Positions 1-9,376 are shown, counted from the stretch's first letter. The stretch: DNA of 45,258 nt from Azospirillum sp. (GCA_016124535.1 WGNK01000048.1:1-45258); one strand, 5' to 3'. Notes: generated by a model from the sequence alone, not told the origin. Translations and numbers: made by a program.

Positions 1-62
1 CCACTCGGCGCCAAGGCACCGACCGGGCGCGCCCTTGACCCGGCCGCCGAACCGCGAGCCGA

Positions 63-587
63 TCACCAAAATCGCTTCAAGGTTGCAGCCAGATCCCCGC
101 TCCCGGGAGGCTCGTTTCCATTCGCCGCGTCGAGGAGGCGTTTTTTGGCGGTGACGAATTTATTGAAATAGGCTTCCTTGACGTCTTTCTCGGCGCGGAT
201 CTCTGTCCAGTCCCAACCGGCGGGCAGGTCATGCCCCGCCAGCGCCCAGACCTCGACTTCCTGCCAGGCGGTCTCGGCGAGAAATGGACTCTTGCCGACC
301 CTCTCCTTTACGAAACGCGCCTCCAGTCCATCGAGTGCCTTGCGGCGAGTCGCGACTCCGTCGCGATCTACGCACAGCAGCACCAGATCGACCATAGCGG
401 CGTAGCGATCGTAGATTTCCGCCAGACGCTCCCACTTCAGCGCTTCGCCAAGCCCGCCCAACACCGGATCCTCGCAAATCCGCACCCGGTTTTGCGTCTT
501 TCCGAGGTGTGCGAGCATGGCCTCGACGATTGGCTTCAGGATGTATTTGTCCCTGCGGGAGTCCTCCGGGATGACCAGCACTTTCAT
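63..587 (-). CDS. TOPRIM-like (DUF4276-type) protein paired with AAA ATPase
   Basis: A 174-residue protein with the layout of small TOPRIM-fold proteins. An early acidic residue (E8, in VIPEDS) follows the first strand. A DxD pair (D74, D76, in CVDRDG) follows a hydrophobic strand. A late acidic cluster sits in WQEVEVWALAG (E110, E112), which resembles the QExExW element of the DUF4276 family. Such proteins are suspected metal-dependent nucleases or toxins, and catalysis here is inferred. Its ATG overlaps the TGA of the upstream ATPase gene (ATGA), so the two are probably translationally coupled and work together. The same arrangement of an SMC-like ATPase plus a TOPRIM partner occurs in anti-phage systems such as PARIS (AriA/AriB). 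The family name rests on motif recall only. The orientation places it as the last gene of a two-gene operon. Confidence 0.7.
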   Translation of the reverse strand: MKVLVIPEDSRRDKYILKPIVEAMLAHLGKTQNRVRICEDPVLGGLGEALKWERLAEIYDRYAAMVDLVLLCVDRDGVATRRKALDGLEARFVKERVGKSPFLAETAWQEVEVWALAGHDLPAGWDWTEIRAEKDVKEAYFNKFVTAKKRLLDAANGNEPPGSGDLAATLKRFW

Positions 588-1864
588 GGTGCAGGCTCGT
601 CATCGGTGAAGGCGAGTGCGTCCTCGAACCAGCCTGACGCGAGCAACCGGCGGATATCCTGCTTTTCGAGTACCTCCTTGGCGGTCGGGATATCAAGAAT
701 TGGCTTGATCCGCGCCTCGCCATGGCCAGGCAGGCGGTAGATCAGCGAGGCATTCTTCAGCGACTCCGGGCTCAGCAGTGCCAGCAGGTCGGGCGAATGG
801 GTGGTCGTGACGACCTGGATTCCGGTCTTCTTGACCTGTGTCTCGATCAACTCGACGAGCAGCTTGAGCCGGGTGGGATGGATACCGTTGTCGATCTCCT
901 CGAAGAAATAGAATTTCGCCGGATTGGGGCCAATCAAGGCGGCGATCATGGCCAGAAACCTTAAGGTGCCGTCAGACGCGCTCAAAGCCGAAATCTTCCG
1001 GCCCGAGCTTTCAACCAGCATTACCAGAATTCGCCCGGCGGCATCGGGGGTAAACTCGAAATCTGTGGCATCCATCGGCGTCAGTTCGCGCAGCCAATCC
1101 AGGAGTGTCACTTTCTTGTCGGTATCGGCACAGATTGCCTGCAGTACCGAGGAAAGGTTCTCGCCGCGGTCTCCCAATACCGTCTGCCCGGGAATTGATG
1201 GTTGGCGCATGGCGTCTGGATTGAGGTCCAAGAACCGCATGCTCTCAAAGACATCTAGGGAGCGCCTAGCTTCGTCTTTGATATCCTGGTCTTCGAGCTT
1301 CCTATGCTCTATAATTTGGCATAGCGCTGACTTCATATCTAGAAGAAGCAATTTTCCGCCGATTTTTCTCTGGCTACCTATTTTTTTTAGTCTCACCGCA
1401 AGATGATTTGGCTCGTTTTGTTCAAGGGGATCTCCTACCCCAGGATGGCTGTCAAAAATGGCTTCGCCAAATCCTACGTTCAGCTTTTCTCTACTTAAAA
1501 CTGGTTGACCATTGGATGGTTCAATAGAAACAAGAATATGATATCGTGCCCGCTGAGGACGCTTTAGTTTCGGGTTGGCTAGAGAAAAATCAACAGAAAA
1601 TTCAAATCCTTTCGTTAAATCTGAACATGATTCTCGGGTCCCGCCTCGAATGCCTCGCCATTGTCGCTCGCCACTGTCACTCCATTTTTCGCCCATGATC
1701 TCTGCAAGCGTGTAACTCCGGCCGATTCCGTGCAGAAACCGGAAAGCATCGCGGAGATTACTCTTACCGACGGCGTTGGCACCGAGGAGAACGGTAAAGG
1801 GGCCGAGCTTCAGCTCGACATCGGTAAAATTCTTAAAGTTCTTGAGGCGCAACGCGGTCAGCAT
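584..1864 (-). CDS. AAA_21/AAA_15-type SMC-like ATPase
   Basis: A 426-residue P-loop ATPase of the RecF/OLD/SMC-like class. Walker A is GANAVGKSN (about residues 28-36). An ABC-like signature SALSASDG is near 292-299, followed by Walker B FYFFEEID (about 318-325) and a switch histidine in TTTHSPD (353-359). The N-terminus LRLKNFKNF is the typical first strand of this fold. A GTG lies 9 nt further upstream, but the ATG at 1864 is preferred; neither has an obvious ribosome-binding site. The middle of the gene (roughly 1250-1640) is clearly more AT-rich than the surrounding chromosome, a sign of horizontal acquisition. It overlaps the TOPRIM-like gene by 4 nt, which suggests the ATPase senses or clamps something and controls its partner. 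A general DNA-repair role is the main alternative. Confidence 0.85.
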   Translation of the reverse strand: MLTALRLKNFKNFTDVELKLGPFTVLLGANAVGKSNLRDAFRFLHGIGRSYTLAEIMGEKWSDSGERQWRGIRGGTRESCSDLTKGFEFSVDFSLANPKLKRPQRARYHILVSIEPSNGQPVLSREKLNVGFGEAIFDSHPGVGDPLEQNEPNHLAVRLKKIGSQRKIGGKLLLLDMKSALCQIIEHRKLEDQDIKDEARRSLDVFESMRFLDLNPDAMRQPSIPGQTVLGDRGENLSSVLQAICADTDKKVTLLDWLRELTPMDATDFEFTPDAAGRILVMLVESSGRKISALSASDGTLRFLAMIAALIGPNPAKFYFFEEIDNGIHPTRLKLLVELIETQVKKTGIQVVTTTHSPDLLALLSPESLKNASLIYRLPGHGEARIKPILDIPTAKEVLEKQDIRRLLASGWFEDALAFTDDEPAP

Positions 1865-1981
1865 GGGGGGCACAGTAAAGTCGGCGGTGGTTCGCGGTCA
1901 ATAGCGTCAGCATTACCACATCCGCCCCGCGACAGACATGTTGCTCCCCTCTGCTACGCGGGAGAAGACGAGCGCTGGTTT

Positions 1982-2002
1982 CCAAAGGCCCTCGGCCTTT
2001 GG
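1982..2002. terminator. Perfect 9-bp stem-loop downstream of glutamate dehydrogenase
   Basis: CCAAAGGCC and GGCCTTTGG pair perfectly across a 3-nt loop. The hairpin lies 40 bp past the stop of the glutamate dehydrogenase gene and upstream of the ATPase gene. There is no T-run on either side, so it may be a factor-dependent terminator, an RNA-stabilising hairpin or a dispersed intergenic repeat. Confidence 0.4.
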
Positions 2003-2041
2003 TGGGGTGGCAGGGGTAAAGCCCCGACACCTATTCAACGG

Positions 2042-5000
2042 TCATCCTCCGAACAGCCCGCGCAACTGCCGGTTGGCGACGGCGAGCATGGCGAGGTCGA
2101 TGGTGGGGGCGGCGTGGAGGTCGGTAAGCAATTGGTCGAGACGATCGACCGCGGCACGGCGGGTGGCGATCCAGGCCTCGACCGCATTTTCACCGGGGTG
2201 TTCCAGGACCTGGCTGGTCAACTGGCGCTGGTGGGCATAGAGGTCGTCGACGATCGCCGCCACCGCCTGCTTTTGCCAGTGGTTCTCGGTCTTGACCTTG
2301 CGGGCGCGCCGGCGCAGCCACTCGCTGCCGAAGCGGTGGCCGATGGTGAAATAGACCGCGGCCACCGCCGGGACACCACTGTGGCTCGCCTTGGCGATGC
2401 GGATGATGTCGGTGGCCGGTGCCAGCGTCGGCAGCGCCGCCACCCGCTGCGCCAGTTCGAGCGGCACGCCGTCGCGGGTGAGCTCGGCGGTCCGCTCGTC
2501 GAAGGCCAGTTTGGCGTCGGGCGCCAGCACCTCGGCCAGAATCGCCGCCAGCGCCTCGACACCGGGGCGATAGGCATCGATCTCGGCGGTGATGTCGAGC
2601 GGGTGGGTGGCATTGGTCAAGAGCCAGCCGACGGTGCGGTCGAGCAGCCGCGCGGTTTCCTGGAGCATCGCGGTCTGGGTCGCCGCCGGGACCAGGTTGT
2701 CCAGCCCCTCGATCGCGCGCCAGATCGGGCGCAACTCGAACGCTTCCCGCGCGACGATGTAGGAACGCGCGATTTCGACAGCGGCGAAACCGCTGCGCTC
2801 GATCATCTCCTGGACGAAGGTCGGGCCGACCCGGTTGACCATGCTGTTGGTCACCGCGGTGGCGATGATCTCGCGGCGCAGCCGGTGGCGCTCGATCGCG
2901 GGGCGGAACTGGCGGCGCAGCGCTCGCGGAAAATAGCGCACCAGCTCCTCGACCATGCTCGCTTCGTCGGGCAGGTCGGAGGCCAGCAGATCGTCGTAAA
3001 GGGTGATCTTGCCGTAGGCCAGCAGCACCGCCAGTTCCGGGCGGGTCAGCCCCTGGTGGGCGTGGGCGCGGGCGCCGAGTTCCTCGTCGTCGGGCAGCAG
3101 TTCGACCGTGCGCGACAGCCGGCCGGCCTTTTCCAGCGCGCGCATGAAGCGGGCATGCTGCTCCAGCAGTTCGGCGGCGGCCGACTGGGCAACCGTCAGG
3201 GCCTGGCTCTGCAGATAGTTGTCCGCCAGCACCAGGGCGCCGACCTCGTCGGTCATGGCGGCCAGCAGCTCGTTGCGCTGCTTCAGGGTGAGGTCGCCGC
3301 GCGCCATCACGTCGCCCAGCAGGATCTTGATGTTGACTTCGTGGTCGGAGGTGTCGACCCCGGCGGAATTGTCGATCGCGTCGGTGTTGAGACGGACCCC
3401 GCGCATCGCCGCGGCGATGCGGGCACGCTGGGTCATGCCGAGATTGGCGCCCTCGCCGACCACCTTGACCCGCAGCTGTTCGGCGTCGATGCGCAGGGCA
3501 TCATTGGCCTTGTCGCCGACATCGGCGTGGCTCTCGTCGTGGGCCTTGACGAAGGTGCCGATGCCGCCGAAGAACAGCAGGTCGGTCGGTGCCCGCAGCA
3601 TCGTCCGGATCAGGTCGGCCGGCGTCATGTGGTCCTGGTCGAGGCCGAACCGCTCTTTCATTTCCCGGCTGATCGGGATCGACTTGGCCTGGCGGAGGAA
3701 TATGCCGCCACCTTTGGAAATCAATGTCTTGTCGTAGTCGGCCCAGCTTGAGCGGGGCAGTTCGAACAGCCGGCGCCGCTCGGCGAAGCTGACCGCCGGG
3801 TCGGGGTCCGGGTCGCAGAACACGTGCATATGATTAAAGGCGCCGACCAGGCGGGTGTGCTCGGACAGCAGCATGCCGTTGCCGAACACGTCGCCCGCCA
3901 TGTCGCCGACCCCGATGCAGGTGAAGTCCTGGGACTGGCAGTCGAGCCCGAGTTCACGGAAGTGGCGCTTGACTGATTCCCAGGCGCCGCGCGCGGTGAT
4001 TCCCATCTTCTTGTGGTCGTAGCCGACCGAGCCGCCGGACGCGAAGGCATCGTCAAGCCAGAACCGGTATTCCTGGGAGACGCCGTTGGCGATGTCGGAG
4101 AAGGTCGCGGTGCCCTTGTCGGCGGCGACCACCAGATAGGGATCGTCGCCGTCGCGACGGACCACGTCGGGCGGCGGCAGTACGCCGCCGTCTACCGTCA
4201 AGGTATCGGTGACATCGAGCAGGCCGCGCATCAGTGTCTTGTAACACTCGATGCCTTCCGCCAGAACCGCCTCGCGCCCGGCCGAGGCCGGCGGCGGTCG
4301 CTTGACCACGAAACCGCCCTTGGAGCCAACCGGCACGATCACCGTGTTCTTGACCATCTGGGCCTTGATCAGCCCCAGAATCTCGGTGCGGAAATCCTCC
4401 CGGCGGTCGGACCAGCGAATGCCGCCCCGCGCGACCTTGCCGCCGCGCAGATGGATGCCTTCGACCCGCGGGCTGTAGACGCTGACCTCGAACATCGGCC
4501 GCGGCAGCGGCAACTCGTCGAGGGCGGCACTGTCGAGCTTGAACGACAGATAGGGTTTGGGGGCACCGTCGGCCCCGCACTGAAAGAAATTGGTCCGCAG
4601 CGTCGAACGGGTCAGGTTGACGAAGCGGCGCAGGATGCGGTCCTCGTCGAGATTGGAGACTTCTTCCAGGGCGGCGGCCAGGGTGTCCAGGCTGGCGCTG
4701 CAGCGCTGTTCGGCCTCTGCGGCCTGGACCGGATCCAACTGGGCATAGAACAAGGCGACGATCATGCGGGCGATCGCCGGGTGATTGGCGAAGGTCGACT
4801 CCATGTAGTCCTGGCTGAACGGGATGCCGGCCTGGCGCAGATATTTGGCCTGGGCGCGCAGGATCGTGACCTCGCGCCAGCTGAGGCCGGCGCGCAGCAC
4901 CAGCCGGTTGAAGCCGTCGCTTTCCATGCGCCCGCTCCACACCCGCTCCAGCGCCTCCTGGAACGGTGCCTTGATCGCCGCGACATCGACGGCGCCGCCG

Positions 5001-6886
5001 GTCTTGGTAATCGAGTCGAAATCATGGATCCACACCGTTTGATGGTGGCCGGACGGGACCACCTGGAACGGCCGCTCGGTGACCACGGTCAGATCCATGT
5101 GTTCGAGCATCGGCAGGATTTCCGACAGCGGCACCGGCTCACCGCCATGGTAAATCTTGATTCTCAGCTCGGGTTCGGCCGCTTCCAGCGGCCGGTAGAG
5201 ATTGATGCTGAGCCGGCCGCTGGCGACCGTGGTCTCGATCCGTTCGATATCGACCACGGCGGCGTCGGCCGAATAGCTCTCGCTGTAGCTGGTCGGGAAG
5301 GCGTCGGCATAACGGCTGGCCAGGCGCAGCCCGTTTTCCTCGCCGTGGGCCTCGACCAGCGCATCGCGCAGACGATCGGACCAGGCGCGGACCGCCTCGA
5401 TCAGCTGGGCCTCGATTTCGCGGCTTTCGAAGGCGGGGATCTGCCCCGGCGTGGTCTTGATGATGAAGTTGAGCCGGGCCAGCGGGCTTTCGGCGATCTG
5501 GGTATAGAAGGTCGAGAGGTCGCCGTTGAAGGCCTGGACCAGTATCTTCTGGATGCGCATGCGCATCGGCGTGTCGTAGCGGTCGCGCGGGACGAAGACG
5601 ATACAGCTGATGAAGCGCTCGAACGGGTCGCGTCTCACGAACAGGGCGGTGCGTTGGCGGTCCTGGAGATGCAGGATGCCGATCGAGATCTCGAACAGCT
5701 CGTCCTCGGAGATCTGGAACAGCTCGTCGCGCGGATAGGTGCCCAGGATGTGGGCGAGGATCTTGCCGTCGTGACTGCGCGACGGGAAACCGGCGCGTTT
5801 CAGCACCCGCTCGACTTTCTGGCGCAGATACGGGACGTCCGGCACCATGCGGGAATAGGACAGCGAGGTGAACAGCCCGACGAACAGATGCTCGCCGATG
5901 ATCCGGCCGGTTTCGTCGAAAGCCTTGAGGAAGACGCCGTCGAGATGCACCGGGCGGTGCACCGTGGCGCGGCGATTGGACTTGGTCACCCGCAGCACGA
6001 TCGGCTGCAATACGAAGAACTGGACCTCCGGCGGCAGTTCCTGCAACTCGCGCAAGCCATCGAACACCCGGACCTGGTCGTTGCGCAGGATGCCGAGCCC
6101 GCTGCCCGGATCGACATCGAGCAGAGCCGCGGTTTCCGCCCCGGCCAGGCGGTAGAGGCGGTAGCCAAGGAAGGTGAAGTGATTGGTCAGCAGCCACGAC
6201 ACGAAGGCCGAGGCCTCGGACAGCTCGGCGCGGTCGGTCGCCACGTCGGGATTGGCCGGCACGGCGCCCAGCTGGGTTGCGATCAGTGACGCCTTGGCGG
6301 TCATCGCCGGCCAGTCCTCGACCGCGGCGCGAACGTCCTGCAACACCCGCTTCAGGCCGTCATGCAGCTCTTCGAGCAATTCGGGGCTGGTCTGGCGATC
6401 GATCGTGACGTGCATCAGCGATTCCGCCTTGGCATCGGCGGCAGCCGTTGCCGGATCGCAGATGTCGAGCAGGCGTCCCGCGGCGTCGCGGCGGACCTTG
6501 ATCACCGGATGAATGACCAGGCGGACGGTGGCACCGCGTTTGCCCAGCTCGGCGGTTACCGAGTCGACCAGGAACGACATGTCGTCGGTTACCACTTCGA
6601 CCGCGGTATGGCTCGACTGCCAGCCATGCTGGTCGATATGGGGGCTGTAAACCCGCACCTTGGCGGTTCCCGGCGCGCGCTGACCGGCGAACTGGAGCAA
6701 CGCCAGGGCACCGCCGTAGACCTGTTCCGGTGCCAGGCTGGCGATGTCATCGGGCGGGACATGAGCATAGAACAGGCGCAGGAAGCGCGCGTTCATCGTC
6801 GCCTTGTCCGGTGGCAGTCGGTCCTGGACCAGCCGGACCGCCTCTTCGATCAGCTCGGCCTTGAGCTGTGCCGCCCGCAGCGCCAT
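2042..6886 (-). CDS. gdhB: NAD-specific glutamate dehydrogenase, large class
   Basis: A 1614-residue member of the roughly 180-kDa bacterial NAD-glutamate dehydrogenase family, which interconverts glutamate and 2-oxoglutarate + ammonia and mainly serves glutamate catabolism. The length and the long regulatory N- and C-terminal arms around a central catalytic region are diagnostic. The central part carries GSKGGFVVK and GVGDMAGDVFGNGMLLS, matching the substrate and dinucleotide-binding segments of the family. The start at 6886 is chosen because AAGGGAGAGG lies 7-8 nt upstream of that ATG. An in-frame ATG at 6943 has no such site. The gene is monocistronic, flanked by a hairpin on its 3' side and a divergent agmatine-deiminase-like gene on its 5' side. 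Symbols vary (gdh, gdhB, gdh2). Confidence 0.95.
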   Translation of the reverse strand: MALRAAQLKAELIEEAVRLVQDRLPPDKATMNARFLRLFYAHVPPDDIASLAPEQVYGGALALLQFAGQRAPGTAKVRVYSPHIDQHGWQSSHTAVEVVTDDMSFLVDSVTAELGKRGATVRLVIHPVIKVRRDAAGRLLDICDPATAAADAKAESLMHVTIDRQTSPELLEELHDGLKRVLQDVRAAVEDWPAMTAKASLIATQLGAVPANPDVATDRAELSEASAFVSWLLTNHFTFLGYRLYRLAGAETAALLDVDPGSGLGILRNDQVRVFDGLRELQELPPEVQFFVLQPIVLRVTKSNRRATVHRPVHLDGVFLKAFDETGRIIGEHLFVGLFTSLSYSRMVPDVPYLRQKVERVLKRAGFPSRSHDGKILAHILGTYPRDELFQISEDELFEISIGILHLQDRQRTALFVRRDPFERFISCIVFVPRDRYDTPMRMRIQKILVQAFNGDLSTFYTQIAESPLARLNFIIKTTPGQIPAFESREIEAQLIEAVRAWSDRLRDALVEAHGEENGLRLASRYADAFPTSYSESYSADAAVVDIERIETTVASGRLSINLYRPLEAAEPELRIKIYHGGEPVPLSEILPMLEHMDLTVVTERPFQVVPSGHHQTVWIHDFDSITKTGGAVDVAAIKAPFQEALERVWSGRMESDGFNRLVLRAGLSWREVTILRAQAKYLRQAGIPFSQDYMESTFANHPAIARMIVALFYAQLDPVQAAEAEQRCSASLDTLAAALEEVSNLDEDRILRRFVNLTRSTLRTNFFQCGADGAPKPYLSFKLDSAALDELPLPRPMFEVSVYSPRVEGIHLRGGKVARGGIRWSDRREDFRTEILGLIKAQMVKNTVIVPVGSKGGFVVKRPPPASAGREAVLAEGIECYKTLMRGLLDVTDTLTVDGGVLPPPDVVRRDGDDPYLVVAADKGTATFSDIANGVSQEYRFWLDDAFASGGSVGYDHKKMGITARGAWESVKRHFRELGLDCQSQDFTCIGVGDMAGDVFGNGMLLSEHTRLVGAFNHMHVFCDPDPDPAVSFAERRRLFELPRSSWADYDKTLISKGGGIFLRQAKSIPISREMKERFGLDQDHMTPADLIRTMLRAPTDLLFFGGIGTFVKAHDESHADVGDKANDALRIDAEQLRVKVVGEGANLGMTQRARIAAAMRGVRLNTDAIDNSAGVDTSDHEVNIKILLGDVMARGDLTLKQRNELLAAMTDEVGALVLADNYLQSQALTVAQSAAAELLEQHARFMRALEKAGRLSRTVELLPDDEELGARAHAHQGLTRPELAVLLAYGKITLYDDLLASDLPDEASMVEELVRYFPRALRRQFRPAIERHRLRREIIATAVTNSMVNRVGPTFVQEMIERSGFAAVEIARSYIVAREAFELRPIWRAIEGLDNLVPAATQTAMLQETARLLDRTVGWLLTNATHPLDITAEIDAYRPGVEALAAILAEVLAPDAKLAFDERTAELTRDGVPLELAQRVAALPTLAPATDIIRIAKASHSGVPAVAAVYFTIGHRFGSEWLRRRARKVKTENHWQKQAVAAIVDDLYAHQRQLTSQVLEHPGENAVEAWIATRRAAVDRLDQLLTDLHAAPTIDLAMLAVANRQLRGLFGG

Positions 6887-7163
6887 AGCGCCTCTCCCTT
6901 GTGGTATTTTGTCGTCTCTTTGCCGTTCTTCGGCCTTTGCCATTTGCCGGCAGTGGTTTCACAATAAACCAACGCCGTGACAAGACAACCCGGCTTGCCG
7001 GCATGGCCAGCGCGACCGGAAGCGTTCGGGGCGCGGCTCGCCCGTCGCACCGGCACCGCCCGAGCGCCCGGTCGGCGATAGAAGCATTGCCAAGCCGGCG
7101 GTTCCACGGTTAGGCTTTGGGTCGGGGCAGAGCCGAAAATGGCCACCGCAGGGGAAGAGAACA

Positions 7164-8186
7164 ATGCCGACACCGGCCGCTGACGGCTGGCACTTGCCGG
7201 GCGAATGGGAACACCACAGCCGGTGCTGGATGGCCTGGCCGAGCCGGCCCGACACCTGGGCCGGCGAGATCGAGGCCGCTCATCTGGCCGCCGCCGAACT
7301 GGCCCGGACGATCGCCGGGTTCGAGCCGGTGACCGTGGTGTGCAATCCCGAGGATGTGGTCGAGGTTTCGGTCGCCTGCGGCGCCAAGGTCAAGGTGCTG
7401 CCGATGGCGGTGGGCGACGGCTGGCTCAGGGATTGCGGACCCGGCTTCGTGGTCGATCGCCAGGGCGGGGTCGCCGGGGTCCACTGGCGGTTCAATGCCT
7501 GGGGCGGCCTCTATCCGGACTATGAGGCCGACCGCAGGCTTGGCCGGCTGATTCTCGACCATCTGGGAATGGTCTGCCATGAGGCGCCGCTGGTCCTGGA
7601 AGGCGGTGCCATCCTGGCCGATGGCGAGGGCACCCTGCTGGCCACCGAGCAATGCCTGCTCAACCCCAACCGCAATCCGGGCATGAACCGCGCCCAGATC
7701 GAACGGCTGCTGATGGATTACACCGGGGCGACCAAGGTGATCTGGTTGGGCGAGGGCTGCCAGGGTGATCAGACCGGCGGCCATGTCGATCAGATCGCCT
7801 GCTTCGTCCGGCCGGGGGTGGTGCTGGCGCTCAACACCGACGATCCCGGCGACGCCAATTTCAAGGCGTTTCACGACAATCTCGACCGCCTGACCAAGGC
7901 GCGCGACGCCGCCGGGCGCAGCCTGGAGGTGATCCGGGTCCACCAGCCGGGCCGGCGCGATTGCAAAGGCGTCCGGCTGGCGCTCAGCTATACCAATCTG
8001 TGCATCGCCAATGGCGGCGTGGTCATGCCGGGCTTCGACGACTCCTGGGATACCGAGGCGTTCAAGCTGGTCCGGCGGGCTTTTCCCGATCGCGAGGTGA
8101 TCCAGGTGCCGGCCTTCGATATCGTGCGCGGCGGCGGCGGTTTCCACTCGCTGACCCTGCAGCAGCCGGCACCCGCGGCCGGATAG
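7164..8186 (+). CDS. Agmatine deiminase family protein with Ser in place of the catalytic Cys
   Basis: A 340-residue member of the peptidyl-arginine-deiminase-like agmatine deiminase family, whose usual reaction is agmatine to N-carbamoylputrescine + ammonia. Four of the five expected active-site positions are present: D90 (WLRDCGP), E146 (VLEGG), H207 and D209 (GGHVDQ). The fifth, the nucleophilic cysteine expected in GGGxxHCxTxQQ, reads GGGGFHSLTLQQ, so S329 occupies the position. The usual DET before the GHVD motif is DQT, and RDTGP is RDCGP. The gene is full length with no frameshift and has a purine-rich ribosome-binding site (AGGGGAAGAG). Activity as a deiminase is therefore doubtful; it may be a non-catalytic binder or have changed chemistry. 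The small secreted-protein gene 5 nt downstream is probably cotranscribed. Confidence 0.85.
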   Translation: MPTPAADGWHLPGEWEHHSRCWMAWPSRPDTWAGEIEAAHLAAAELARTIAGFEPVTVVCNPEDVVEVSVACGAKVKVLPMAVGDGWLRDCGPGFVVDRQGGVAGVHWRFNAWGGLYPDYEADRRLGRLILDHLGMVCHEAPLVLEGGAILADGEGTLLATEQCLLNPNRNPGMNRAQIERLLMDYTGATKVIWLGEGCQGDQTGGHVDQIACFVRPGVVLALNTDDPGDANFKAFHDNLDRLTKARDAAGRSLEVIRVHQPGRRDCKGVRLALSYTNLCIANGGVVMPGFDDSWDTEAFKLVRRAFPDREVIQVPAFDIVRGGGGFHSLTLQQPAPAAG

Positions 8187-8191
8187 ACCGA

Positions 8192-8599
8192 ATGCGCCCC
8201 CGGATGGTCCTCGGGCGATGGCTGCAGCCCCTGCTGCGGGCGCTGTTTCTGGCGGGAGCGGTGCTGGCGGGAGCGGTCTGGCCCGCCGGAGCGGCGCTGA
8301 GTGCCGGCGACGACGTGAAGGATCGCGTCTATGTCCTGGTCGAAATCGAATATCTGAAGTCTGGCAAGGCTTTCGGGATCAAGGATTTCGGCTATCGCTT
8401 TCCGCCGACCTTCTGCGAGACCCAGAAGGACGTGCTGCTCGACCGCTGGCGCGCCGCCGGCGCCAAGCCCTGGCGCGGCGACGCCCTGTGGCGGCCCGAG
8501 CGCGGGACCGCCAGCCGCCTGGCCTGCATTGCGCTCGAAACCTACCAGGACGCGGCCGCGCGCCGGGCATTGCTGCGCCAGCGCCTGCCCAAGAAATAG
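8192..8599 (+). CDS. Small secreted protein of unknown function
   Basis: The predicted 135-residue protein starts with basic residues, then a hydrophobic stretch (LLRALFLAGAVLAGAV) and an AxA-type region (PAGAALSAG), consistent with a Sec signal peptide cleaved near residue 35-38. The mature part has two cysteines (in TFCETQ and LACIAL) that could form a periplasmic disulphide. It ends in a strongly basic tail (LLRQRLPKK). I do not recognise a family. It begins 5 nt after the agmatine-deiminase-like stop codon and ends 30 bp before the convergent ABC ATPase gene. An ATG at 8204 is an alternative start; no clear ribosome-binding site separates the two. Confidence 0.6.
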   Translation: MRPRMVLGRWLQPLLRALFLAGAVLAGAVWPAGAALSAGDDVKDRVYVLVEIEYLKSGKAFGIKDFGYRFPPTFCETQKDVLLDRWRAAGAKPWRGDALWRPERGTASRLACIALETYQDAAARRALLRQRLPKK

Positions 8600-8629
8600 G
8601 CGCCACCCAGAATCTGACCCGGTTCGCGC

Positions 8630-9376
8630 TCAATCGGCAGCAGCAGCCCGGCGGTCGCGGGCGATGTCGAGGAAGACCGCCTCCAGGGTCGGCCGGCCAT
8701 AGCGCGCCAGCAGGGCCGTCGGGGTTCCCTCGGCGACCAGACGCCCCTGACGCATGATCAGCACCAGGCTGCACATCCGTTCGACCTCGGTCATGTTGTG
8801 GGAGGCAATCAGCAGGGTGGCGCCGGTGCTGCGCTGGTAATCCTCGAGCGCGCTGCGGATGCGGTCGGCGGTGTCGGGGTCGAGGGAGGCGGTCGGTTCG
8901 TCGAGCAGCAGCACGTCGGGACGGTTGAGCAGCGCCTTGGCCAAAGCGACGCGCGTCTTCTGGCCGGCCGACAGGCTGCCGGTGCGCCGCCCCAGGAACG
9001 GCGTCAGATCGAGCTGCTCGGCCAATCCGGCGATCCGCTCGGCCCGCCCGGCGACGCCGTAGAGCCGGGCGTAGATGCCGAGGTTTTCCGCCACGGTCAG
9101 CCGATGCGGCAGATCGACGTAGGGCGAGGAGAAATTCATCCGTGCCAGCGCGCCGTAACGGCTGCGTGCCATGTCGCAGCCCAGTACCTCGACCCGCCCC
9201 GAGGTCGGCAGCAGCAGGCCGAGCAGCATCGACAGCGTGGTGGTCTTGCCGGCACCATTGCCTCCGAGCAGTCCGGCGATGGTGCCCGACGGCACTGCGA
9301 AGGAAATGGCGTCGACCGCGGTGACCGCACCGAAGCGCTTTGTCACTGTATCGACTTTGATGGCGAATTGGGACAT
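8630..9376 (-). CDS. ABC transporter ATP-binding protein
   Basis: A 248-residue ABC ATPase. Walker A is GGNGAGKTTT, the signature is LSAGQKTRVALAKAL, Walker B with the catalytic glutamate is VLLLDEPTASLD, and the switch histidine is in IASHNM. The single domain and sequence style fit the ABC-2/DrrA/CcmA-like exporters, for which a separate permease is needed; none is visible here, so the permease would lie elsewhere or the ATPase acts alone. The reading frame stays open upstream to 9469, but that would overlap the divergent regB start, so the ATG at 9376 (or 9388) is preferred. The substrate cannot be inferred. Confidence 0.85.
   Translation of the reverse strand: MSQFAIKVDTVTKRFGAVTAVDAISFAVPSGTIAGLLGGNGAGKTTTLSMLLGLLLPTSGRVEVLGCDMARSRYGALARMNFSSPYVDLPHRLTVAENLGIYARLYGVAGRAERIAGLAEQLDLTPFLGRRTGSLSAGQKTRVALAKALLNRPDVLLLDEPTASLDPDTADRIRSALEDYQRSTGATLLIASHNMTEVERMCSLVLIMRQGRLVAEGTPTALLARYGRPTLEAVFLDIARDRRAAAAD

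Noticed and set aside
1661..6289. Very long open frames on the plus strand opposite the glutamate dehydrogenase gene (about 700 and 760 codons).
   Set aside because: They are shadow frames of a GC-rich gene. Their translations are Gly/Arg/Asp/Gln/His-rich without recognisable domains, while the minus strand gives a full-length known enzyme.
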